DNA of 64,000 bases from the NCBI GenBank assembly GCA_031553195.1, contig JAVBLV010000014.1, positions 1-64,000 of the forward strand, in the 5' to 3' direction. This document shows, one piece after another, positions 18,967-28,561 of this stretch. The notes under the pieces are model-generated. The model was given only the letters and a program-made list of their open reading frames with translations. It was not told where the DNA came from and made no database searches. This DNA is from JAVBLV01 sp031553195 (GTDB lineage: Bacteria; Bacteroidota; Bacteroidia; Bacteroidales; P3). The position numbers and the translations under genes are program-made. The number at the start of each line of letters is the position of its first letter. The stretch's first letter is position 1.

Positions 18967-20220
18967 ATGAAAAATAAAATATTTTTTTTAATAATGTTTC
19001 TATTGGGAATGCAGGTTTTGGTTGCCCAAAATGGGATATTTATTCCTAGAAAACCAGGCGGTGGGAGACCGACGGCCGCAGAGATTGCTTCGCCTGTCAA
19101 ATTTGAAGTGATTGTAAGTTTCGAAGAAGGCACGAGCCGTTATGCATTAGATGCAATAGATATTCTTGATTCTGCTTATAACATCGGTTTCTCTAATAAA
19201 AATCCGCGATTTTATAAAATTACCATCACCGGTTTCGATGATGGTAAAGAATTAACGGAAAATAATAATACATTGGCAAAAGATCGTACCGAAGCGGTGT
19301 ACCATTATTTTACGTCCCGGTCTAAAGCGGAGTTTATGATAAGGATTGCTCCCAGCACATATATGCATTCCTGCTTAGGGGAACAACAAGAAATGTTGAG
19401 GTACCGCGTTCCTGTGGACTTTAAATGGGTTTCGTTATACGGGAAACCCGAAAAAGAAACTAAATATACCCAAAAAATATCTCTGTTCGGAAAAGTGTTG
19501 GTCACTTTCGAGGAAGACATGGAGGCCTGCGTAGGCAAGTTTAATAATTGTTATATTCCGCGAAGAGACACCATAATACGGACTCCTTATAGTACGACCA
19601 TATTATCTAAAGGCTGCTTCCAACAGATTATAGGCACAAAAGACGATTGTATTACCGATTTGGACTTTACGGTAGAAGAACATTTGGACTATAAGCCGAT
19701 TATAGAAAATTATTTTCTGATTCCGCACAAAAAGCAAATTCTTGTACAAGCAGGCTACATTATATTACGAAGCAATCGAACATTGAAATATGGCGAGTGT
19801 AAACAACCTTTGCCCGATTCTATATTTGTCCGCTTTGCAACAAGGGAAGAACAAACGGAGAATGATATTCGCATTATTGGCAAGACCTATTCCGAAAAAG
19901 GGGGGATAGAATATAAGCCCCTCCGGACCAAAAAAATAAGATCCAAAGTTACGGTGGGTATAGAAGCGGCCATTAATGCGGCCCAGGTAGATACGATTTT
20001 TATCGGCAAGCGTATACAGGAGGAAGAGTTGTCAAAATATTTTTATCCTGCAAAATCGGGAGAGCCGGGCGTTTTTGAGGTAGACGGAGATTATTATAAA
20101 GCCTATAAGCTGAATAAATATGGGGAATACGTAATGAAAAAGCCTTTCGAGGCATTGTTCCGCAATACCCAGGAAGAAGAAACTCCTCAGGATATGGATA
20201 TGGAAGAAGAAGAAGAGTAG
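18967..20220 (+). CDS. Periplasmic protein with OmpA-like segment and acidic tail
   Basis: From the ATG at 18967 the product is 417 residues, with a signal peptide ending near VLVAQ; an ATG at 18943 would add eight residues. The segment KFEVIVSFEEGTSRYALDAID... KITITGFDDG... LAKDRTEAVYHYF has the layout of an OmpA-C-like peptidoglycan-binding fold, but I see no complete motif. It has several Cys residues (CVGKFNNC, CFQQ, CITD) and ends with a run of acid residues (DMDMEEEEE). I do not recognise the family. It stands 103 bases downstream of moxR on the same strand and could be its client. Confidence 0.7.
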   Translation: MKNKIFFLIMFLLGMQVLVAQNGIFIPRKPGGGRPTAAEIASPVKFEVIVSFEEGTSRYALDAIDILDSAYNIGFSNKNPRFYKITITGFDDGKELTENNNTLAKDRTEAVYHYFTSRSKAEFMIRIAPSTYMHSCLGEQQEMLRYRVPVDFKWVSLYGKPEKETKYTQKISLFGKVLVTFEEDMEACVGKFNNCYIPRRDTIIRTPYSTTILSKGCFQQIIGTKDDCITDLDFTVEEHLDYKPIIENYFLIPHKKQILVQAGYIILRSNRTLKYGECKQPLPDSIFVRFATREEQTENDIRIIGKTYSEKGGIEYKPLRTKKIRSKVTVGIEAAINAAQVDTIFIGKRIQEEELSKYFYPAKSGEPGVFEVDGDYYKAYKLNKYGEYVMKKPFEALFRNTQEEETPQDMDMEEEEE

Positions 20221-20245
20221 CATTCTTACTTTTATTTGATAGTCC

Positions 20246-20278
20246 AGTCAAGGCATGACTTAAAATCACGTCCTAACT
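20246..20278. repeat. 33-bp palindromic repeat, copy 1
   Basis: AGTCAAGGCATGACTT and AATCACGTCCTAACT are degenerate arms of the same palindrome found at 28404, 32516 and 49762. No T-run follows. This is the most diverged copy. Confidence 0.7.
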
Positions 20279-20391
20279 TATACGAATTTTGTGTCTTTAT
20301 ACCTTTTCAGTAATGATTAGTTGGTTACTAAGGAACAAATTGTCAAAGAACTACGTATTATTGACCAAGCGCCTCATTCAATCGTTTATTC

Positions 20392-22299
20392 ATGCAAGAA
20401 TCCATACATAGCTTACTGAAACAATATTGGGGATATGATGCCTTCCGGCCTTTGCAGGAAGATATTATTAATTCGGTATTGCAAAGGAAAGATACGTTGG
20501 CTCTATTGCCTACGGGAGGAGGCAAGTCGATTTGCTATCAAATACCGGGTTTGGTAAAAGAAGGCTTATGTCTGGTAATTTCCCCGTTAATTGCCTTAAT
20601 GAAAGATCAGGTAGAAGCCCTGAAAAAAAAGGGAATTCCCGCCACGGCTATTTTTTCCGGGATGAATTCTTATGAAATTGATTTGTCGCTAAATCAATCC
20701 GTTTATGCTAAAGTAAAGTTTTTATACGTTTCTCCCGAACGCTTGAAAAGTCCCGCTTTCCTCGAACATTTCAAACAAATGAAGATCGGTCTTATTGCTG
20801 TAGACGAGGCGCATTGTATTTCTCAATGGGGTTATGATTTTCGCCCTCCTTATCTGGAGATAGCAAAAATAAGAACTTATCATCCCGATGTTCCTGTCGT
20901 GGCGCTAACGGCTACAGCTACGACAGAGGTGATAGAAGATATATGCGGCAAACTTTCGTTTAAAAAGGATTTTCAAATATTCAGGAAAAGCTTTTACCGC
21001 TCCAATCTGATTTATATAGTTTACAAAGAAGAAGATAAAAAGTCGCGATTGTTGAGGATTATAAAAGCGTTGCCTGGAACGGGTCTGGTTTATGTCCGCA
21101 ATCGGAAGCAGACGCAGGAAATAGCGGAATTTTTGCAAAAAAACGGGATTTCTTCGGATTTTTATCATGCCGGTTTATCCCCCAAGGAAAGAGATTACAA
21201 ACAAAACCTTTGGATGTCCGGAAAAAAGAGAGTGATAGCGGCAACCAACGCTTTTGGCATGGGGATCGATAAACCTGATGTCCGTTTTGTGGCGCATTTG
21301 GATATTCCCGATTCTCCGGAAGCCTATTTTCAAGAGGCGGGTAGAGGAGGACGGGATGAAAAAACCGCCTACGCCATTTTATTATACACGAATAATGATA
21401 TTCTCAATCTGGATTTGCAATTCAGTCAAAGCTATCCTGAGTTGAATTATATCCGGAATGTTTATCAGGCCATCTGTAATTACTACCAAGTTCCGGTGGG
21501 AAGCGGCGAAGACTTATCTTTCGATTTCGACATAGCCGGATTTTGCGATACCTATAACCTAAAAGTAATACTCGTATTCAATGCAATTAAATTTTTAGAG
21601 AAAGAAGGCTATTTGTTACTGCCCGATTATCAAGAAGCCATTTCTAAAATATTTATTCCTATCAATAAGGAACAATTGTATATTTTCCAGGTAGAAAATA
21701 AACGCTTTGAACCGTTCATAAAGTTATTGCTCCGTTCTTACGGAGGCATGTTTACCGATTTTGTACCCGTTCATGAATCGGAATTGGCAAAACGAATCGG
21801 CAGTACGGAGGAGTCGGTTTCTAAAGTTCTCGACATATTGAACCAAAAACAGATCATTGTCTATAAAAAGAAAACCAAAAAGCAACAACTGGTTTTTACT
21901 TCGGCGCGCGTTCCCTTGAATAATGTTTATATTAGCGACGCCAATTATAAAGATTTGAAGCAAGCGGCCGAAAAACGTAAAAACGCCATGCAAGCCTATG
22001 TGCAATCGGCGGATACTTGTCGGAGCAGTTTATTATTGCAATATTTCGGTGAAAAAAATTTGATAAAATGCGGACATTGCGACGTATGTATAGCAGAGAA
22101 AAAACAAACCAAACAATATAGGAAAGACTTAGCCGACGAAATTATCCGGCGCCTTTCGGAACCGATTCCCATAAAATCCCTTGTTCAGGAGATGAGTGTT
22201 CTTAACGAACAGGAAATTATCGATTTAACGAGAGAATTGTTAGATGCAGGCATCTTGTTTCTGGATTCGGAAATGAGATTACATGTAAAAGAGATATAA
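20392..22299 (+). CDS. recQ: ATP-dependent DNA helicase RecQ
   Basis: A 3'-5' helicase of recombination and repair. The 635-residue product has Walker A TGGGKS at residues 41-46, the DEAH box in AVDEAHCISQWGYDFRP, the helicase C-terminal motif QEAGRGGRD, and the RQC zinc-binding cysteines Cys543, Cys560, Cys563 and Cys566 (KCGHCDVC). A separate HRDC domain is not obvious, so the C-terminal 70 residues are short. It stands alone. Confidence 0.96.
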   Translation: MQESIHSLLKQYWGYDAFRPLQEDIINSVLQRKDTLALLPTGGGKSICYQIPGLVKEGLCLVISPLIALMKDQVEALKKKGIPATAIFSGMNSYEIDLSLNQSVYAKVKFLYVSPERLKSPAFLEHFKQMKIGLIAVDEAHCISQWGYDFRPPYLEIAKIRTYHPDVPVVALTATATTEVIEDICGKLSFKKDFQIFRKSFYRSNLIYIVYKEEDKKSRLLRIIKALPGTGLVYVRNRKQTQEIAEFLQKNGISSDFYHAGLSPKERDYKQNLWMSGKKRVIAATNAFGMGIDKPDVRFVAHLDIPDSPEAYFQEAGRGGRDEKTAYAILLYTNNDILNLDLQFSQSYPELNYIRNVYQAICNYYQVPVGSGEDLSFDFDIAGFCDTYNLKVILVFNAIKFLEKEGYLLLPDYQEAISKIFIPINKEQLYIFQVENKRFEPFIKLLLRSYGGMFTDFVPVHESELAKRIGSTEESVSKVLDILNQKQIIVYKKKTKKQQLVFTSARVPLNNVYISDANYKDLKQAAEKRKNAMQAYVQSADTCRSSLLLQYFGEKNLIKCGHCDVCIAEKKQTKQYRKDLADEIIRRLSEPIPIKSLVQEMSVLNEQEIIDLTRELLDAGILFLDSEMRLHVKEI

Positions 22300-22325
22300 T
22301 TCAAAGAACTCCTTTTTTAAAGCAG

Positions 22326-22580
22326 TTGCAAACCGCTTGGTGTTCCGAAACGGCAATGCAATTGACTACTCAACATCATACTATTTTCTGCTCGGCAGGG
22401 GAGGACGCAGCATCTCCCTCTTATGAGACGCAGCAGTCAAAATTTTCGAATGCTGCGTCTGCTTGCAATCGAATGCTGCATGAAACCGGCGGCGACCGCA
22501 GCGTCTTTTTGCCAGAAACCGCAACAGTCGATTCTAATAAATGCTGTGTATCGTTTTACATTAGCTCTGTGTTAACAAAA
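22326..22580. other. Intergenic region with GCAG/CTGC inverted repeats
   Basis: AGACGCAGCA (22426-22435) and TGCTGCGTCT (22451-22460) form a perfect 10-bp inverted repeat with a 15-base loop. Related strings (GACGCAGCAT at 22404, GAATGCTGC at 22448 and 22472) lie on both sides. An open frame of 109 codons crosses it but its composition follows the repeats and it has no family, so I do not call it a gene. The region is the boundary between recQ and the AT-rich restriction locus. Confidence 0.65.
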
Positions 22581-22585
22581 ATATT

Positions 22586-22615
22586 TTTGAGCAAAAAGTT
22601 TTTTCATTACATTTG
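22586..22615 (+). promoter_or_regulatory. Promoter of the restriction-modification operon
   Basis: TTTG at 22586-22589, an 18-base spacer, and TACATTTG at 22608-22615: both boxes of the Bacteroidota sigma-A promoter. It lies 55 bases before the methylase ATG. Confidence 0.75.
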
Positions 22616-22670
22616 CATAGCTGTTTTTGTATCCGTTATTTACATCCACTGTTAATTAAATACTTGAAAA

Positions 22671-25600
22671 ATGTCCGGTATTGATTTTTTCTCAAAATTA
22701 GGCTTTGATTTTAATCGTAACTTAAAATCGAAGGAATTATATTTTGAAAAATATCCAGCATTAACAGCAAAATTACAGCATTCCGTTTATTTTTACTTAA
22801 ATCCCAATCAAACAAATACTTCCTTTTATCTTCTTACCTCTTCATTAAGTGATGAAGAAATAGAGATTGTTAGAAAATACATTTGGAATAAGAATGATGC
22901 GGATTTAATTTTTTATGCATCTCCTGAACAAGATGAAGTAATAATATCCTATGCTAAATATTCTCCTTTGGTTAGTTATAAGGATAGTGTATTAGAGAGA
23001 TTTAATGCTTCTGATGCGGATTTAGATAAAATAGAAAAAATAAAACATTGGCAATTTGATAGTGGGGCTTTTTGGTTGAATTATCATTCTTTTATCAGTA
23101 CATCTAAATACAAAGGAATAGACAAAGAATTAGTATCTACATTAAGTACTTTAAAAAATCAATTGAATGGAGCTTTACTCAATCTTACTCAAGATAATGA
23201 AAAACGAAGTGAAATTGTACAAGCATTAATAGATAGAACGCTTTATATAAAATATTTGGAAGATAACCACATTATCAATTCGGCTTTCTATAGGCATTAC
23301 TTTAATGATGATTCTTTAACTTACAAACAATTACTATATTCTGAAAATGAACAAGAAATAAACAGACTGTTCAAAATAATACATGAAATATTTAACAATA
23401 ATCTTTTTGACCATCCAACAGTAGAACCTAAGTATCTATCTTCTAATATATGCAACTTAATTGCTCAATCTTTTAATACACACAATGGGCAGTTAAGGTT
23501 GTTTGATTTCCAGTTTGATGTTTTGCCTATTGAGTTTATCAGTAACGTATACGAGGTGTTTTTGTCTGAAAAACAAAAAGCTAACGGCATTTATTATACC
23601 CCTAAGAAATTAGCTCAATTAATTGTTGATGATGTAATATGTGAAAATGAAATAGGAAGCGTTTTGGACCCTTCTTGTGGCTCAGGCATGTTTCTTACAG
23701 TTGCATTCCAAAAGCTTTTAGAAATATCTAAAAACAAGGGTTCGGAGCCAGAGAATAATCTTGACAAAATAAAGTTCAGAACAAAATTGTTATCTGAAAA
23801 CATATTTGGTATAGAGAAAGAAACTATAGCTCAACGATTCACATTATTTTCACTTTCATTACAGATATTCAAAGATATTAGCCCTTCTGAAATAAAAGAG
23901 TATATTGCAAGCAAATTAAAGACAAACAATAAGATAGACTTATTTAGCGAATATTCTTTTTTTGAAAATATAATATGTGCAAATACATTAAGCACAGAAG
24001 AAGAAAAGATACCATTTAGGAATAAGATTTTTAAATACATTGTTGGCAATCCTCCGTTTTTCGAGATTAGTGATACACAAGAAAATCGTGATGAAATTTC
24101 TTTTTTGAATAATTATAAAGTTACTTTAGAAAATGGCAAAGTAGCAAAAGCCAAAGATATTGTTGGAAAACACCAAATATCTCAATGTTTCTTTTTAAAA
24201 TTGAAAGATTTGAGTGATAGTGAAACTCGGTTTGGATTTGTATCCAATAGTTCTAATTTTTACAACGATAATTCAATAGATTTTCAGAAGTACTTCTATA
24301 CATATTATGGGATAGAAAAAATTTATGAACTTTCACGGGTAAAAAATATACTATTTGAAAAAGCAAAAGAAAGTGTAGTTGCACTTGTTTTTACAAATAG
24401 TTCATTAAAAGACACTCTTGAGTACTATCCTATAGATTTAGGCTTATTTTCTGAAAAGCCATTTGAACTTTTGATTATCCAAGAAGATAAAGCAATTGAC
24501 ATTAAACAAGGAGAATTGCAAAAACAGGAAATAAAATTAAGAGATTTCCTGATAGGCAATAAATATGATAGAACTCTAATAATGAGTTTTAAATCATTAA
24601 AAAAGTTAGACACTCATTTAGACTTAAATCAAACGCATTTTAGGGGGTTGGAACGAATTGAAAATGTAAAATTAGCAAAGTTTTTTAATTTAAGTGTCCC
24701 ACAATTTAACAGTCTTACGAGGGAAGAGAAAAATAAATTACATACATCTTTCTCTTATGAAAAATATTTATCAGATACATTAGATTTTGGGTATATCCCA
24801 TATATATACTCTGCAAGTAAAATAACCCCATTTAGAATTGAAAAAGATTTCTTTATAAAAGAAAAAGAAATAACCAATTCTAATTTTAGGAGGTATAACT
24901 CTTTAGTTCTCTTTGATAAAAAGAAAATATTACTTAATAGGTTTGGTGGAGTTATAAATGCTGCTTTTTCCGAAAATGCAATGGCCTTTTCCACATATAT
25001 CTACTGTATTACGTTAAATGATGATGATTTTTACCATTTAATAACAGCTATATTAAATTCATGGTTATGTAATTATTATCTTGATTTATCTAATAAAAAA
25101 AGAATTGATAGTAATTATACAAATATAGATGTTGAAGCAATAAAAAAAATTCCTATTCCTAAAGAAATAAATCAAGAAATAGTCAATAAAATCTCGATCA
25201 TAAGTAAAAGTATAACAGAAGAACAGGAAAATTATTCAAATAAAGCAATTGAACTTAACGAATTAATTTTTAATCTATACGATTTATCTTACATAGAAAG
25301 ACAACGAATTAAAGACTACTTTTTACCAAAAGAAAAAATAACAATACGAAAAAAAGATTGCTTAGATAGTTATAAATCTATACTTGAAGATTCAATAAAT
25401 ATTTATCTAAACAATCCTATTGGAATTGAAATTACTCCGACTGATTTTGATTTAATTGTTGTAAAAGTATTACTTAATAAAAATAATTCCGATAAACCAA
25501 GTGCAGGTAAAGCAAAAAGATATATTCTTAACGAAGTATTTGAGCAAAATCCTACAGAAAACTTTTTAGCCACACAAGAAAAAATCTTTGGGGAAGATTG

Positions 25601-25724
25601 TGTTTATATTATAAAGAAAAATATCAATCAAAACTGGACAGAGACAAAGGCATTTGAAGACGGACAAGATATTCTAAATCATTTAATAATACCTGAAAAT
25701 GGAGAGAGAATACATCAGGATTAA
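22671..25724 (+). CDS. Eco57I-like DNA adenine-N6 methyltransferase (type II)
   Basis: The 1017-residue product has an N-terminal region without a known motif (1-300), then the methylase core: the YYTPKKLAQLIVDD entry motif, SAM-binding motif DPSCGSGMF at residues 333-341 and catalytic NPPF at 460-463. A TaqI-like specificity region follows (IPYIYSASKITPFRI to KKIPIP, about 705-840). The whole resembles type IIG enzymes, but I find no convincing PD-(D/E)XK nuclease motif at its N-terminus. The stop overlaps the start of the next gene by 26 bases, so the nuclease could be in trans. Base composition is much richer in A+T than in recQ. Confidence 0.88.
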   Translation: MSGIDFFSKLGFDFNRNLKSKELYFEKYPALTAKLQHSVYFYLNPNQTNTSFYLLTSSLSDEEIEIVRKYIWNKNDADLIFYASPEQDEVIISYAKYSPLVSYKDSVLERFNASDADLDKIEKIKHWQFDSGAFWLNYHSFISTSKYKGIDKELVSTLSTLKNQLNGALLNLTQDNEKRSEIVQALIDRTLYIKYLEDNHIINSAFYRHYFNDDSLTYKQLLYSENEQEINRLFKIIHEIFNNNLFDHPTVEPKYLSSNICNLIAQSFNTHNGQLRLFDFQFDVLPIEFISNVYEVFLSEKQKANGIYYTPKKLAQLIVDDVICENEIGSVLDPSCGSGMFLTVAFQKLLEISKNKGSEPENNLDKIKFRTKLLSENIFGIEKETIAQRFTLFSLSLQIFKDISPSEIKEYIASKLKTNNKIDLFSEYSFFENIICANTLSTEEEKIPFRNKIFKYIVGNPPFFEISDTQENRDEISFLNNYKVTLENGKVAKAKDIVGKHQISQCFFLKLKDLSDSETRFGFVSNSSNFYNDNSIDFQKYFYTYYGIEKIYELSRVKNILFEKAKESVVALVFTNSSLKDTLEYYPIDLGLFSEKPFELLIIQEDKAIDIKQGELQKQEIKLRDFLIGNKYDRTLIMSFKSLKKLDTHLDLNQTHFRGLERIENVKLAKFFNLSVPQFNSLTREEKNKLHTSFSYEKYLSDTLDFGYIPYIYSASKITPFRIEKDFFIKEKEITNSNFRRYNSLVLFDKKKILLNRFGGVINAAFSENAMAFSTYIYCITLNDDDFYHLITAILNSWLCNYYLDLSNKKRIDSNYTNIDVEAIKKIPIPKEINQEIVNKISIISKSITEEQENYSNKAIELNELIFNLYDLSYIERQRIKDYFLPKEKITIRKKDCLDSYKSILEDSINIYLNNPIGIEITPTDFDLIVVKVLLNKNNSDKPSAGKAKRYILNEVFEQNPTENFLATQEKIFGEDCVYIIKKNINQNWTETKAFEDGQDILNHLIIPENGERIHQD

Positions 25725-26394
25725 AAAACCCTCTTCATTACCCGTCAATACTAACTCATTAAAAAAATTGGATAATGAGTTTTGGAAAGGACATGTGTTT
25801 TTTCATATTCTTTCTTTTTACAAAAATTTTGACAGGGCAGCATTAAAGAGTACAATTCAGGTAGAACAATCGAAATCTAGGCCACGAACAGAAAGAGAAA
25901 TTGCCAAATTCTTACGGTTGTATCTTAAAAATAATCGTTTGTTCGATTTGCATTTTGATATATCAGGAGAGCCAACCAATGATGGAGAAGTTGAAGGGAA
26001 TTATGATATTGTAATAAGCAACACCTATTGGAAAAATAAATTCTTCTTTGAATGTAAAAACTTAAATGATTGTCAAGATTTAGTACGCAAATATGTTTGC
26101 TACAATACAGGTAATCAAAATTTTGATGGAGGTGTTTATCGTTACTTTAATGGTAAATATGCGCAACATCAAAATTTTGGAGGAATGATAGGTTTTGTCC
26201 TATCTGGAGATTCGGTTAGCATTAAAACCAAAATTCACGAGAAGTTGCAAGAAAAATTCAACACAAGTCCTAATGGTGATTTACTAAGAATCACAGACAA
26301 CTCAATTGAAGAAAATGATTTCACGTTTGATAGTCATCATTCCAGATTTAACTCAGAATTTATAATACATCATTTACTTCTTAATTTCTCTTGA
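25699..26394 (+). CDS. Putative PD-(D/E)XK restriction endonuclease
   Basis: A 231-residue protein read from an ATG inside the methylase gene. The pattern NYDIVIS (Asp103), 14 residues, then FECK (Glu118 and Lys120) fits the catalytic D...ExK of restriction-type nucleases, with the beta-strands expected around it. Upstream Glu residues at 66-68 could be the extra metal ligand. No known restriction enzyme comes to mind by sequence. Translational coupling to the methylase strongly suggests the partner endonuclease or a DNA-targeting subunit. The motif is visible; the activity is inferred. Confidence 0.7.
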   Translation: MEREYIRIKKPSSLPVNTNSLKKLDNEFWKGHVFFHILSFYKNFDRAALKSTIQVEQSKSRPRTEREIAKFLRLYLKNNRLFDLHFDISGEPTNDGEVEGNYDIVISNTYWKNKFFFECKNLNDCQDLVRKYVCYNTGNQNFDGGVYRYFNGKYAQHQNFGGMIGFVLSGDSVSIKTKIHEKLQEKFNTSPNGDLLRITDNSIEENDFTFDSHHSRFNSEFIIHHLLLNFS

Positions 26395-27097
26395 TCATCC
26401 TTGCTTTTCCCAAATTTTACTGCTCTTTTACATTTTTTCGACTAAATAACAAATGTAATGTACTTGTAATCGAACGAATAAAGCACGTATTTTACTTTTT
26501 GTATAGGTATTTTGTTTTCCATTAGAATGCTTCCCTTTTTTGATACAATTATTAAAACAATATCTGCAATTTATATAGTATTGGTTTTTAGCTGTTTTAT
26601 AAAACAGGTGACATTGGGTAGACGACGTGGAGAAAATGCATTTTTAAGCTATTTAAGACACGACCTCCATTTTTCGTATACTTTTCCACATCCCATTTTG
26701 ATGATTTCTAATTTAAAAACCAATATCTTACAACAAAAAGTGACAAATGGTACTCATTGCCCGCTAAAATATTCTCGCAAAACTAATATTAATTCATTAA
26801 CTTTGCTTTCTGCTTGGGAATCTTTGTTTTGAAGTTTATCATAAGAAGTTTTCTTCAAATATACTGATTTTCAATATTTTAAACAAATTTATATCTTTAT
26901 AATTTGTTAATATTCAGATGATTATATTCTTGTCATGTCCTAAGGTAATTAATATGACTTTAAATGATCTGGAAATTGAACTTTTCGAAAATTGTCAAAT
27001 TTGTAATATCACGCTGTCTGTTCATTGTAAAACCATAGAATAATCATTGCTTGCAGTTGTATTTCTATCACTAATCTGGATTCCAAATACTTTAAAA
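26395..27097. other. Gene-free AT-rich stretch after the restriction locus
   Basis: About 700 bases without a credible gene. An open frame at 26512-26832 has no family match. Part of it (26709-26752) resembles 129-171: both have a TCTAAAAACCA/TTTAAAAACCA block and end GTGACAAATGGTA. Otherwise nothing recognised. Confidence 0.55.
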
Positions 27098-27628
27098 ATG
27101 ACACAACAAATAGAAAAAATAAGCCACGGAGCTTTGTTTAGAGGAACTATTTCCAATATTGGCGCGGCATTGCTTGTAGGCGCTATTTTATTATTTTTTA
27201 CCTCTGTACATGTTATAATTCCGTTTGTATTATTTGCAATAGGTCTGATACCCTTTATGTCTATCGAAGCTGTAGAAATAGATTACGACCAAAGGAAAAT
27301 ACGTAAAATAGTAAACCTAATTGTCTACAAACATGGAGAATGGATGCCGCTCGACGATTTTGATAAATTAGTGTTGGGGGCCACTCGTGAATCCTTTAAA
27401 ATGATAATGCCTGCACACCCTCTTTTTCAAAGAGATATAAATATAAGAGCTTACGACATATATATCATTAATAGCATAAATCCGGCAAAAACTTTCCTTT
27501 TCCTGAGTTGTAACAATATTCCTGAAGCGCAAAGGAAGTTAGAGGAATACTCTATAAAACTAGACATTGAAATGATAGATACAATACGGCAAGGATGGGA
27601 AAATATCAGGGAACGGATGGGCGGATAA
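27098..27628 (+). CDS. Small membrane protein, unknown
   Basis: I choose the ATG at 27098 (176 residues); an earlier start at 27047 would be TTG. Two close transmembrane helices are seen at about residues 15-52 (GAALLVGAILLFF and IIPFVLFAIGLIPF), followed by a cytoplasmic part beginning VEIDYDQRKIRKI and a terminal helix rich in charged residues. This layout is common in bPH-like or YdbT-like membrane proteins but I cannot assign it. It lies in the AT-rich island, without partners on its strand. Confidence 0.65.
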   Translation: MTQQIEKISHGALFRGTISNIGAALLVGAILLFFTSVHVIIPFVLFAIGLIPFMSIEAVEIDYDQRKIRKIVNLIVYKHGEWMPLDDFDKLVLGATRESFKMIMPAHPLFQRDINIRAYDIYIINSINPAKTFLFLSCNNIPEAQRKLEEYSIKLDIEMIDTIRQGWENIRERMGG

Positions 27629-27885
27629 AATACAAATTCTCATATCTAATACCAATTGGGATTTATAATTAGTCCACAAAATAATCATTGTTCTAATCGC
27701 AATCAATTATACTTCAAATATTTTGGAAACATTTGAAGTCTGAAAGATTGGACTATCTTCAATCACAGCCGTCCGAAAGTTTTTGAAATTTTATCAAGAT
27801 TTATTATAACTAATTGAATTTTAATTTCAATTCTGTCTGAACTGGGAATTTATCTTGATTAAACAGGTGTTTTCGGGTGGTTTTT

Positions 27886-28269
27886 CTACTCGTGTTACAG
27901 TCGGCTTTAGGGTGTTGCACAGGTGGAGAAGGATAAATAATGCAGCAAACAGATGCGTACCTTCTCGCAGAAATTACTGAAAGCCGGTTTTTCCTTACAA
28001 TATACCCGACGAATGAGTTCCAACAACGAAGTTTTTTCCGTGCCTTTACCGCTTGCTTCTTGCGTTTAGGATGTTGACTGTTGTAGGTTGCTACTGACCC
28101 GCCTGTAATTCTGACGGATAGGAATACCGTGTCTCTCGGCTATTTTTACGCAATTATCAATGATTTTCTTGTAAAGTTTGGCATCGGTGGGGAAAGTCGT
28201 GTTGTTTCCCTGAAGTCTTTTCAATTCCTCAATGCTTTCTTTTATGTTTAGTTGCTTTGGATGTGACAT
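27886..28269 (-). pseudogene. IS5-family transposase fragment, frameshifted
   Basis: Reading down from 28269 the product begins MSHPKQLNIKESIEELKRLQ, then TTFPTDAKLYKKIIDNC and ERHGIPIRQNYRRVS, the pattern of the central part of IS5-type transposases. After about residue 62 the frame shifts; another frame then reads HPKRKKQAVKARKKL, again as in that family. Both the 5' and 3' parts of the gene are missing. No inverted ends are visible. Confidence 0.72.
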
Positions 28270-28403
28270 ATTAAGTGATTTAAATTATAGTCAAAAATAA
28301 AACGAAAAATGAACCCATAAAATATCGGACTATGTATTTTGTCACTTCTGTATTACATGAATATATCCATGAGACTATGGTCGTGGCAATATGAATGATT
28401 ATA

Positions 28404-28436
28404 AGTCAGGATGTGACTATAAGTTACGCCCTGACT
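28404..28436. repeat. 33-bp palindromic repeat, copy 2
   Basis: AGTCAGGATGTGACT and its partner AGTTACGCCCTGACT form the same palindrome as copies 1, 3 and 4. It stands 126 bases upstream of the barrel gene. The stretch 27629-27885 before the IS5 fragment holds nothing recognisable. Confidence 0.8.
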
Positions 28437-28561
28437 AGGCTATCACAGGAATGGGAGGGGGCTTCTTTTTTATTTTTTTCGAATATTCATTCTTTCTTTT
28501 TTGAACAAAAAGCAGAAGCGGTTGTTCTAAGTGTAAAATTTTAGGAATAAGGAGAAACAAT

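Noticed and set aside
22326..22655. A 109-codon open frame between recQ and the methylase
   Set aside because: Its residues reflect the GCAG/CTGC inverted repeats, it overlaps the restriction promoter, and no family fits.
26512..26832. A 106-codon open frame after the restriction genes
   Set aside because: No plausible family, poor composition, and part of it matches another gene-free region near 129-171.
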